Below, piece after piece: positions 35,432-45,924 of a DNA stretch of 64,000 nucleotides (the first letter of the stretch is position 1; every line of letters begins with the position of its first letter). A model generated the notes under the pieces. It was not told the origin of the DNA. It did not search any database and worked only from the letters and a program-made list of their open reading frames with translations. This stretch comes from Allolobophora icterica (lineage: Eukaryota > Annelida > Clitellata > Crassiclitellata > Lumbricidae), in contig OY744608.1 of assembly GCA_963556255.1 (NCBI GenBank), forward strand, positions 70,815,077 to 70,879,076. The letters run 5' to 3'. A program made the position numbers and the translations under genes.

Positions 35432-35728
35432 TTAATTTTTATTTGTGTATGCATATACAATTATATACGTATCATCATCATCAATAACCGTGGGCTCAGC
35501 GCCCATAGGTGTCTGATGCCCTCCTGACGATATCTCTCCACTCCTGTCCAGTGCCAAGTGGCCCAGCTCATGGAGACTTGCTCCACACCATTCTTCAATG
35601 TCATCTGTCCATTCTCTGTTAGGTCTTCCTCTTGTGTTTCTGCGTTCCATTATTCCATAAACCAAAGTTTTAATTTTTCTGCCCCCTTCATTCTGCAGAT
35701 ATGTCCAAACAGCCTGAGCTTTATCCAA
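35432..35728 (-). pseudogene. LINE fragment: extreme C-terminus of an RT polyprotein
   Basis: The minus-strand frame has RRNTRGRPNREWTDDIEEWC, HELGHLALDRSGEI and a final GAEPTVIDDDD. This is the standard C-terminal signature of RTE/Jockey-type endonuclease-RT elements, ending in ATG repeats that are probably the 3' tail. About 90 codons; dead. Confidence 0.8.
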
Positions 35729-35904
35729 AAAGCTCTTTGCTTGAGATTTTAGGTCAGACTGATTTTTCTGTATAATTCCTCATTCCTGATATTCTGCGTT
35801 CATGCTATTCTAAGGATATTATGATGGATTTTCATTCAAATGCTGACACACTTATACACATAAAAACTGGCATATATATGCACACATATTTATATATAGT
35901 GTGC

Positions 35905-36160
35905 TCAATAGTGTAGTGATTAGCGTCCTAGACTGCCAATCGAGAGGTTGAGGTTTCAAATCCCCGTCAGGGCAGACATTTAGTTCATGATTTCTGTTCA
36001 ACCTGTGCCCCTAGCCAACTCGGCTATAATGAGAACACTGATCACACATGGTCAGTGGGAAAATGAGATGGTGAGGGAGAGGATTGGTTGAGGCTAAAAA
36101 AATGAAGTTGCCAACAGTTCATAGCTATGGTTGCCTCAGGGCTAGCTTAAAGGAGTGCTC
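35905..36160 (+). mobile_element. SINE copy (family 1), most complete copy
   Basis: The tRNA-like head (GTGTAGTGATTAGCGTCCTAG, B-box-like GGTTTCAAATCC near 35951) is followed by the body with TAGCCAACTCGGCTATAATG and a tail with GGCTAAAAAAATGAAGTTGCC. It provides the uninterrupted reference for the split copy at 1.7-2.8 kb. Confidence 0.7.
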
Positions 36161-36339
36161 TTCTTATATGGGTAAAATAATCATGTGGATTTAATTTTTT
36201 GACATATGTATGTGTAAACATGTATCCATATTATATATATATATCTATATATATAACAGTTAAATGCATAAACATGTATAAGGTTTTATAATACATGTAA
36301 TATATATGTATAGGAATATGTAAATTCTTGACCTGTTTT
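36161..36339. other. AT-rich spacer
   Basis: ATAT runs near 36230-36256; nothing else. Confidence 0.4.
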
Positions 36340-37960
36340 CAGACAAAATGGTCAGTTTCTTTTCATTGACAAATTCTTCCATCCAAATTCTACACCTATC
36401 ATGGACTACTTTCTGCCAACTGCCTAACAAAACCGGTCTTGACACCATTCCTACTTGGTTTCTAAAGAGTGCTCTGATGTCCTGGGTCTGTAATATATGT
36501 CCTGTAACATATGTTACACTGATTATCAATTTGCACGAGGGATGCCTTCCATCTGCATTTGCTCAGCCATAGTTCATCCTCTGCTTAAGAAACCTCTTGC
36601 CTCTCAAATTACAGGCCAATCTCAACCTTGAATTTTACATTTAAAATCCTTGAATGCATGCAAACTCATCTATCATCAAACTCATCTCCCGTTTTCAGAC
36701 TGCATATCCTAAGTTTCACTCAACGGAATCTGCACTTCTTACTGTTCATAATGACATCGTATGTTCAGTGGACGGGGTAAGGTAACAGCACTTGTTCTAC
36801 ATGACTTGTCTGTTACATTTGCTACGTCTTCATCGTCTCAAGCACTGCCTTGGGATATCTGGTCCTGCACTAAATTGGTTTATTACTTACCTTAGTCCAT
36901 GCACTCAGTGTATTTAAATGGTAATTATTCCTCTAGGACTTTGTTGGCATGTGGTGTTCCACAGGGTTTTGTGCTTGGTCCTGTTTTGTTTACATTTCAT
37001 ACCACTTGGCACAGTGCTGGAAAATCATTCGCTGGGCTATCATTTCTATGCCGGTGATACTAAAATCTACATTTTAATTTGACAGTCTGTCATGGTCCTT
37101 AAAGTCTTGCAACTTAAAGTCTTGGGTGGTGGCCTCTAAACTCTAACTGATCAAACAATGAACTTCTGTTACTGGGCACTCCACAGCAGCTTTAAAAATA
37201 TGATCAGCTTTAGTCATTGAAACTGGGTGACTCAATTTGTTAAGCTGGCAGACGCTTCTTGTAGCTTAGGCATTGTTTTCATTTCTACCATGTCTCTCAC
37301 TGGTCGTGTAAACAGTATTGGTAAGTCGTCATATACGTTCATTCGTGACATGTCTGCAAGGATATCTCTGGTTGCCAGTTGCCTAGATTACTGTAGCTCT
37401 CTTCTTACTAGTATCAATAGGTGAAACATGCCTAAGCTGCTGAGATTTAAGAACTCTTTGGCTAGAGCCATAACTAATACATCCAAATTTGAACATATAA
37501 CCCATGTGCTGAAATCTTTGCATTGGCTTCCTGTTCAGCAAAGAATTATTTTCAAATTGGGTCTCATGGTTTACAAATTCTGGCCAGCAACAATACTTAA
37601 AACCAGTTCTTATTCTCCAGACTTGTCATTATTCAGCGAGGTCATTATCTTAGTGGGGTCATACCAAAATGAAGAACTGTTTTTGGTGAATGAGTTTTTT
37701 GGTTGCTGGACCTATTTTTTAGAATTCTGCCCCTGTGTCTTTTTACTCTGTCCAGCCAGCCCCTTGTGTCATTTCGTTCTCAAATTAAAACTTACCTCTT
37801 TCAAATTGCTTATCCATCATAGGCTGTATCTCTGTCTTATGGACTGATCTTCTGGATATTGACCTGATAATATTAGGCTTGGTTTGATGTGCCATCGGTT
37901 GATGCTTTGTGCTTAAGACACCGGCACAGTAGAAGTTACTAATTACAATTATATGTATAT
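36340..37960 (+). pseudogene. degraded L2/Rex-like LINE (RT to 3' end)
   Basis: Pieces appear in the expected order: TIPTWFLKSAL (36430s), an RT-like VFHRVL/CLVLFC region near 36950-37000 (TGGTGTTCCACAGGGTTTTG matches the VPQGS-type block), a CRAG/FYAGDTK-like block near 37050, then C-terminal LHWLPVQQRI (37515). The 3' UTR ends ACTAATTACAA near 37950, as at 10.1 kb. Many stops and frameshifts. An old, inactive copy. Confidence 0.75.
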
Positions 37961-38839
37961 ATATATTTAGTTATGTCTGATACATACTTATATAATTATA
38001 CGTGTGTAATGTAATTGAATTAATTAATAAACATCAGAAAAAGTTAAATTCATACTCTGCTGTGTATTCATTTCTTAATGAACTCATCTTTTCTTCACCT
38101 ATGAAAGCTGTTTCCTTGACATTATTCTTACAACTCTTCTGAAAAAGTGCTCTGTGCTCAATCATTGTCAATAATTAACTTCTTTTTTGGGGTGAAGCAT
38201 CTGGTTTTTAATTTTGTGTTAACTTTTTGTTGCATTGTAGGAGCCGTAAAACATGAAGTTTGCCAGTAACGGACAATGAAGTCTGACTTAAATGTGCTGC
38301 AGTCTTTACAAACTCTGATGACAGAGAAAGAGAAATCAACCTAGTCTGACGAAAGCATGATCGATTGCAGCTAGGATATCACTGTAACTCTGAGGAACAT
38401 GCCCCAGAATAAACTCTTATGTTGGACACAGGATTGCATTCAATCTTGAGGGAACATGTGTTCTTTTCTTGTCTGTCATTTCTTGTCACGAGGCGGTTAG
38501 TCGGACTTCTTTTTGGTTGACGTTAATGACCTCTTCATCAACTTATGTTTTTGATAGCTGTAAAACTGTATTAATATGATATTAACCGATCAACAATTCG
38601 ATGGGCACTGTTAAGTTGGTGATCATTAATTGGAATGTCTTGGTTACTTATTTTATTGCTTTGGTATTTTAATTTGTGGGCATAGTGTGCATTAAGGGGT
38701 GTAATACTTCTCTGCATATTGTGTTCTTATAACCTCAATTTTTATATTTTACAATTAAGAAATTGAGTGATGAATTTGTGGGTGCATACTTGAGTATATA
38801 AATTTATAAAATATTAGGCTGGTCAAGAAGACATCAGAG
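37961..38839. other. no gene seen
   Basis: AT-rich DNA; no exon or element supported. Confidence 0.4.
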
Positions 38840-39640
38840 CTATAGATCTCAACCTTATCAGATGTTTATGTGAACTGAAATGCGGTAAAGCTGCAGGTTT
38901 TGATGGCATGCCATAGAACCTGAACAACTGTTCTGTACTCACCCAATACAGTTAGGTCTTTGCTAACATTACTATTTGCAGCAGAGTGCATTATGGATAT
39001 GTACCAATGATTTTGGTTGAGGCGTAATAATTCCTCCTGTGAAAACTAAAGATGTGATCTGTCTTGTAGCAGCTATTGTGATATAACACTTAGTGGAAAT
39101 ATTGCGAAGTTTGAGGTGTGTCTTTTTGAGCTGTATGGCTGTTATCTGTGTTCTTCTGGCCTTCAGTCTGGATTCATGAAGAAAACTGGTTGCGATAGAG
39201 CAATTTATACAGAACTTGAGGTCTACTGTTGAGTAAATCAAAATGTTTGTGTTTGAAAGTAATGATGAAGAATATTCCACACAGATTTTTGATAAGTTTG
39301 ATACACTGGTTTAGTAGATGGTTGCAGCTGTAGGATGGAATTGTGTATTTTCTAGAATATTCAAATTAGTTTGCAGTGTCAGACAAGGAGGGGTGTTATC
39401 CCTATCCTATTTGTTGTTTTTGTGGATTACACTGTTAATCTGATAGATAGAATGACTTCTATGTAGAAAATAATTGTTACTTGTGAATTAGAGTATCCTA
39501 TATGGATATGAAGTTCGGTATAACAAAATCTGTGGTGCTCAGGATAGTTGGTGCCCATAAATATTTGTGTATGCGTTTGCCATTAGGGTTTGAGTTTGCC
39601 ATGTGTTGAAAAGCAAAATACTTAGCAATTATACTGTGAC
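38840..39640 (+). pseudogene. very degraded LINE reverse transcriptase
   Basis: Fragments in different frames preserve LKCGKAAGFDGMP (38877), LQSGFMKKTGCDRAI (39163) and CSVRQGGVLS (39373), the order of conserved RT blocks in RTE/Jockey-like elements. Stop codons are frequent throughout. Not related closely to the neighbouring L2-like copy by what I can see. Confidence 0.7.
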
Positions 39641-39685
39641 AGTTGATGTGCAAATGTCATTTTGACTGCTGGAGACAGTTTAAAC

Positions 39686-39818
39686 CATAGGCGTAGACTC
39701 TGGGAGGGCAGCCGGGGCACGTGCCCCCAAATAATTGAGATGGACTGTACATTTAATGCAAAAAGTGTAGAATGAATAACGAAATGCCCCCAATATGTTG
39801 GACAAGTTTACGCCAGTG
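39686..39818. mobile_element. 133-bp hAT-like MITE with exact TSD
   Basis: The ends are CATAGGCGTAGAC and, from the right, CACTGGCGTAAAC. The exact 8-bp duplication GTTTAAAC (itself a palindrome) flanks at 39678-39685 and 39819-39826. Interior GC-rich GGGGCACGTGCCCC palindrome. CA ends with 8-bp TSD suggest hAT. Confidence 0.9.
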
Positions 39819-40129
39819 GTTTAAACTGAGCCTAAGTGAAATAATTTGAAAATTTTACAAGTCTGATAATAATAGCTTTTTAAACGACACATGGATGAAA
39901 TTGTTCTGTTGCATTTATTCAAAACACATTGTGAGCCACTACTTGTATTTACATGTGAATGTATTTCATTTACCATCAGTAAGTATGCAAGGTTGACAAA
40001 TGCATGGAACAGAATATTTTGAAGGTTTTTGAAAGTAAATAACACAATGATTGATGGGTGCTTTCATATATGTTGGTTGTTTACTGCTTCAGGCTGACTT
40101 TGATGTTAGGCAGTATTGTCCAAGTTAAT

Positions 40130-40454
40130 GGTGTCATGAGAAATGGTTCCAGACAAATGGTTCACGATCATCCAGCTTCTAGTTTGAGCTATATTTTCAT
40201 CGAGAATCAGGCTTCTAGTTTGAGCTTTATTTTCATCGATCTTCCAGCTTCTAGTTTGAGCTATATTTTCATCATCGCTGATCCAGCTTCTAGTTTGAGC
40301 TATATTTTCATCGCTCATCCAGCTTCTAGTTTTATGAAAATAGAGCTCAAATGCTTTTTCGTAGTCCAATGTAAACAAAACACAACCTAGAAGCTGGAAG
40401 ATTGTGAACCATTTGTCCATGAACCATTTGTCGTGAAACATTTGTTGTGGAACC
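40130..40454. mobile_element. foldback MITE with internal tandem repeats
   Basis: Long imperfect inverted ends made of ACAAATGGTTCACG-type subrepeats, with AGCTTCTAG facing CTAGAAGCT. The flanking duplication GTTAAT (6 bp) is at 40124-40129 and 40455-40460. The left arm has five 36-bp units (39 once) beginning CCAGCTTCTAGTTTGAGC at 40174-40321. The right side carries an inverted partial unit (ATGAAAATAGAGCTC). The 12-residue repeat seen in translation is a by-product of the 36-bp period. Confidence 0.85.
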
Positions 40455-40460
40455 GTTAAT

Positions 40461-40771
40461 CTACAGTACTAAAACTACTAAATGAACTACAAGCATTATT
40501 TGTACAACAACAAAAAGATACTTTGTGAAATCTATGATATATTGAAAAATATTAACATTGGTGACTTAAGGATAAATGTTTATGAAAGGCATTTGCTTAT
40601 CAGATAGTTGAGCTGCTTATTTTTTATCACTGATGTGTATATTTTTTCTGTTATTTCTCCTTTGTATAGAGGATATTATTTTGTGTTGATCATATGTGGT
40701 GAAATAAAGTTTATTCAAAATGGAAACTACATAAGCAGACTACATGTGTTTTATATGTTGTGCATATGTTG
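40461..40771. other. no gene seen
   Basis: AT-rich, with AATAAA near 40702 but no associated frame. Confidence 0.4.
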
Positions 40772-42090
40772 TAGATGTCCTGATTACTTACAGAAGATGC
40801 ATGCATATGGATGCTATATAGACCACAGATGGTTTACTGTTTAGCATGCAGATTGCTAAACCATTTGGTATCTGTATAGTATACATGTGGTGTAGATAAG
40901 CTAGTTATATATAGGAACTATATATATTGCATATGGCATGCAGATTGGTACATCATCTGGTATCTATATAACAAACATATGGTGTAAACCACCTAGTTAC
41001 ATATAGAAACTTTATAGATTCTATATAGTATGCAGATTGGTAAAGGATCTGGTATCTATATTGAATACATATGGCATAGATCAGCTAGTTACATATAGAA
41101 ACAATATACATTCTATATAGTATGCAGATTGGTAAAGGATCTGGTATCTATATTGAATACATATGGCATAGATCAGCTAGTTGCATATAGAAACAATATA
41201 GATTCTATATAGTATGCAGATTGGTAAAGGATCTGGTATCTATATGGTAAACATATGGCATAGATCACCTGGTGCCATATGCATGACATATGGATACCAT
41301 TTGAAGCCCAGATGGCTTGGACATATGCATTCAATATGGGCTGTCGGGTGCAAACCAGATGAATCTAGGGATCCCTGCCATATTGGATCGCATATGGCAT
41401 ACATACGTTGTAGATCAGCTAGTTACATATAGAAACAATATTGATTATATATAGTATGCAGATTGGTAAAGGATCTGGTATCTATATTGTATACATATGG
41501 CATAGACCAGCTAGCTACATATAGAAACAATATGGATTCTATATAGAATGCAGATTGGCAAAGGATCTGGTATCTATGTGGTAAACATATGGCATAGATC
41601 ATCTTGTGCCATATGTATGACGTATGGATACCATTTGAAGGCCAGATGGCTTGGACATATGCATTCAATATGGGCTGTCGGGTGCAAACCAGATGAATCT
41701 AGGGATCCCTGCCATATTGGATCGCATATGGCATACATACTTTGTAGATCAGCTAGTTACATGTAGAAACAATATGGATTCTATATAGAATGCAGATTGG
41801 TAAGGATCTTGTATCTATATGGTAAACTTATGGCATAGATCAGCTAGTTACATATAGAAACAATATAGATTCTATATAGAATGCAGATTGGTAAAGATCT
41901 GGTATCTATATGGCATACATATGGTTTAGATGACGTGGTGCCATATAGATACCATATGCATACCATTTGAAGCCCAGATGGCTTGCACATATGCATTCAA
42001 TATGGGCTGTCGGGTGCAAACCAGATGAATCTAGAGATCCCTGACATATGGCATCCCATATGAAGCCCATATGGTTTCCATATTACATTG
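40772..42090. repeat. 92-bp satellite with ~333-bp higher-order unit
   Basis: The motif TAGATCAGCTAGTTACATA recurs at 40893, 40985, 41077, 41169 and 41261, an exact 92-bp period. From 41261, a ~150-bp segment (GCCATATG ... GGGCTGTCGGGTGCAAACC ... GGCATACATA) alternates with two 92-bp units, giving starts at 41261, 41595 and 41927: a 332-334-bp higher-order repeat. The units align with the 127-bp satellite at 22.6-25.1 kb apart from a missing ~35-bp block. The array ends at about 42090 beside the LINE 3' end. Confidence 0.9.
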
Positions 42091-42099
42091 CTGTTGGGG

Positions 42100-45000
42100 T
42101 CGTTTATTGAGACCAAAATCAACGTAAAATGCATACAATTATACTTTCTTATAAGCTGGTGACAAAAGGATGTCCCAAAAGGGAAAAGCTCCCGCTACCA
42201 GGGACACATATATCTGCAAAGCAAAATACAATGGCGCGAAACAAAACCAGCTTGTAATCTAAATTATTTGCATATACATAGCAGAATAAAAATCTTAACT
42301 AACATTGCCACACTTGGGCAGTGAACAAACATTATAGGAAACGCAGTAAAACAAATTATTTTGCATGTACATAGTAGAATAAAAGTCTTAACTAACATTG
42401 CCACACTTGGGCAGTGAACAAAAAATTATAAGAAACGCAGGAAAAAAGAAAAAGGTAAAAGACCAACTGTCGGAGACTCAGTCCAATGGGGCAAACGATC
42501 AGGAAAGATACTGAGCCAAGGATCAGACATTCTATCAAGGTTAAACATAAAAATAGATAGAGATTGGATCGTACATTTACTATAAAACACGATTCAATTA
42601 CTGGGATTTAGTAAGTAATGGCGCAGTGATTTTTTAAAGCTCTGAAGAGTCCCCACCTTCTGAAGTGAAGGGGGAAGGGCATTCCATATTTGAGGTCCAG
42701 AAACATTAATCGAGAATTTGCGTGTGTTTGTGCGTGCAAATACTGGCCTATATTTAGCGGCACTCCTATAGTGTCATGGGAATGGATGTCAGAGCCAGTT
42801 TTAAAGAAATTCTTAAGTTTAATAGGTAGAAGATTTCTTGTAAGTTTGAACATAAGTAGTCCTATTTGATAATTCCTAATTTGATCAATTTTTAGTATTT
42901 TATAAGAAATAAATATTGGATCCGTATGTGCGCCCCAGGCAGCTCCGCTAACAGTACGTATGGCTCTTTTCTGCAAGAGACCCAACTTATGAAGCCTAGA
43001 GGCATAGGTGGAGGCCCACACTATACAACAGTAGGATAGATAGGGGTAAATAAGCGAATAATATAATTGGGTGCGTATTACAGGCGGTAGTTTGTTTGAA
43101 GCACGGTAAATTATTCCTGTATTTTTTGCGACCTTATTTGCAATACTCTTAATGTGCAAGTCCCAGGTTAGATGTTGGTCTATTATCACTCCCAGAAATT
43201 TAGTACTCTGAACTTGGTTAATTTTATGATTATTTATAGTAAGATTAATAGAGCAATCCCACGGCCCAGCCTTTCTGCGAGATTTGAAAAGCATAAATGC
43301 TGTCTTATCAACATTGAGGGATAATTTATTTGCTAGAAACCATTCAGATATAAGACAAAGTTCAGTGTTAAAAGTACTTACAAGGTTTGAGTAGGATTTA
43401 TCCGAATAAAACAGGGTCGTATCATCAGCAAATAGTATAAAAGATAAGATAGACGATACGTTGGGCAAGTCATTAATGAAAAGCAGGAAGAGCAGAGGTC
43501 CAAGGTTAGAACCTTGGGGAACCCCAAATTTAATGCTATTAGTATTAGATGCAGCACCATTACAGTACACATATTGCAACCTGCCACTTAAGTAACTCTT
43601 AAACCATTCCAGTTGAATACCTCTTATACCGTAATTAGCTAGTTTGTGAAGGAGTATAGTATGATTTACTGTATCAAAAGCCTTGGAAAGGTCAAGGAAA
43701 ATGCCTATAGAGTACTCATTGTTATCAATGGTATTAGATATTTTATCATACAAATTAATGAGGGCTAGGGAGGGGGACTGCTCCGCTTGAAAACCGTGCT
43801 GGGAATGAAAGATAATATTAGATTTATTTATATAACTGACTAGCCTGTTTGCCATTACTTTTTCATAAAATTTTGCAAAGTAAGGCAAAATCGAGATAGG
43901 TCTATAATTTGAAACCTCGTTTCTATTGCCTTTTTTGAATACAGGAATGACTTTTGCAATTTTTATAGCCTGAGGTACTATACCCGTATTTAAGGAGCAG
44001 TTTATAACTTCTGATAGTGGCGAGGCTAGTAGTGGAAGACTAATAGCAGCTATGGTAGGATCGATATCATCGAAGCCTCTGCTATGTGTCGATCGCATAG
44101 AAGCACCAAGCTGCAAAATTTCCCCTGCAGAGATGGGAAGCAGACCAAAAGAGTTAGGCATAGGAGGACTGAGATAATCAGAGTAAGAAGATTGTGCAGC
44201 CGGAATCTGGTCAGCTAAAGACTGGGCAATATTGGTGAAGTAATTGTTAAAGGTAGTGGCTATAAGTAAAGGATCTTTGCTTTCTATATTACCTATCTTC
44301 AGACCTTCTAACGGAGGGTCTCTCTCACCTAATTTAATTATATTACGAATAAGACTCCAAGTCTTTTTTAAATTAGAGCTATGCTTGGTAAACTCTATTT
44401 GATAGAAGCTTTTTTCGGCATTATTCCTGGCAGTTTTGAAAATATTTCTGTAGGTAGTGAATTTTTTTTATTAGTGACAGTGGGATTTTTTATATATTTC
44501 ATATAGAGTCTAGCCTTTTTTGGGCAGATTTAGCTAAACCTTGAGTCATCCAGGGGTATTTGACTTTAAGTTTTTTTTTATTTTTAGAATGGTATTTAGG
44601 AAAGGCACTGTCATAGCTGGTTAAGAATTTCCCTAGGAAGAGGTCATATGCTAGATCAGCTTTATTACCATTGCAAGCATCGTAAACAGTAGACCAATTA
44701 GTTTCTTCAATCTTTTTTAGGAACTCTTTTTTATGCACTTCAGTAGTTAATCTACCATCAGTATAAGTAATGTTATTAGATGGGGGTGGGTGTAAATCAA
44801 AGGCCGCAATAACAGGTAGGTGATCAGAAATATCCGAGATGATAATTTCTGAATGAGTCAATTTGTCCCAAGCACTCGTGAAAACGTTATCTATTAGAGT
44901 AGCAGAATGGGTGGAGATTCTTGTGGGTCTAGTAATGGTTGGTAAGATATATTATACGAGGCTAAAGTATCAAGAAATAAGGCAGTTCCGTGATGACTCT

Positions 45001-45235
45001 CAGTACGTAGTAAATCTACATTAAAATCGCCTAGGAGAAAGAGATCGTTATTCTTAGTGGTAATTTTTGATAATAGCATATCTATTTCAAGTCTAAATTT
45101 CTCTAAGTCAGCGCCCGGCGGTCTATAAATAGTGCCCAATTTAAAAGATCCATTATTAGACATTATATTGCCAGACACGAAATCTCTTTGATTGCACTCT
45201 TCACATGAATACTCCCTTATCCGCAAGCGATTCTG
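42100..45235 (-). mobile_element. nearly complete broken LINE (endonuclease plus RT)
   Basis: Minus strand, 5' to 3'. An endonuclease part at 45226-44894 has GTIYRPPG and LLGDFNVDLL; after a one-base shift near 44930, 44861-44499 carries the ISDHLPV motif (APE-type endonuclease). After a break near 44470-44490 comes a linker, then the reverse transcriptase at 44161-42608 with VIPVFKKG, NYRPISILP, FLDLSKAFDTV, GVPQGSNLGPLLF and the catalytic FADDTTLF. The ~500-bp 3' UTR lies at 42100-42607. The RT domain (517 codons) is intact, so the copy is fairly young, but at least two frame breaks and a 5' truncation at about 45235 make it inactive as it stands. RT motifs suit a CR1/Jockey-like clade. Confidence 0.9.
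42261..42445. repeat. 92-bp tandem duplication in the LINE 3' UTR
   Basis: AAATTATT(T)TGCAT.TACATAG plus the following ACTAACATTGCCACACTTGG and GCAGTGAACAAA occurs twice, starting at 42261 and 42353. Confidence 0.85.
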
Positions 45236-45924
45236 GTTGTGAAGCGACTGAGGAACCTAATGCACGTAAAGCGGTAAGAGGTTTCGTTAACGTAAGGAGC
45301 TGTAAATTGTTATTTAATTTAGGCAGATGCTAAACTCCTGGAATTTCTAGCTATTTTATCGTATTTATTGCACATAAGAGGTTTTAGTTATAATTTACAT
45401 AGTATGCTTATCGATTATTTATTTCTTACTCTACTGGTAGTTGTTTTCCAACCTATAATTGTGCGCGTTGTTTAGCGGCGTAATGTGACAGGTTATTGCG
45501 TCCTGTGGTTTGGTTGTGGGATGGATTAGTTAATAATTATGTGTGTAAGCGACTTTTAAAACACAACTTCTAAGCAGCTTTTAAAATCTGTTGGTTTATT
45601 TCCAAACTATAGACTGCTTCCATAACTTATAATGGCTGTCTTATCGGTTAATTGTAACCGCGCTGATCTCCCCCTCCGCGGTCGGAAAGTTCGAGGTTGA
45701 CGCGTGAATCAGTATTACGCAAGCAGATGAATGTTTGCTTTTTTAACGGAAACAACTTTTATGTCACGTAGGAATACTTAATAGGTTTCGGAAATATCAG
45801 ACTTTCGTGTCAAGCGAGAACTGCGGTGTCAGTGGAATATACTCTAAAGAGTGTAATTGAGCTTTTATTAGGAACATTGTTTTAAAGCTGGAAGATGTGT
45901 TCGAAAAGTCAGAGCCTGTGAAAA
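45236..45924 (+). other. 5' flank and leader of the TRIM-NHL gene
   Basis: Between the truncated LINE end and the ATG at 45925. There must be a promoter and 5' UTR here or further upstream if spliced, but I see no convincing TATA box or initiator. Confidence 0.4.

Noticed and set aside
35905..35975. Functional tRNA gene
   Set aside because: The head is tRNA-like, but the stems are poor and it is fused to a SINE body found elsewhere in the window.
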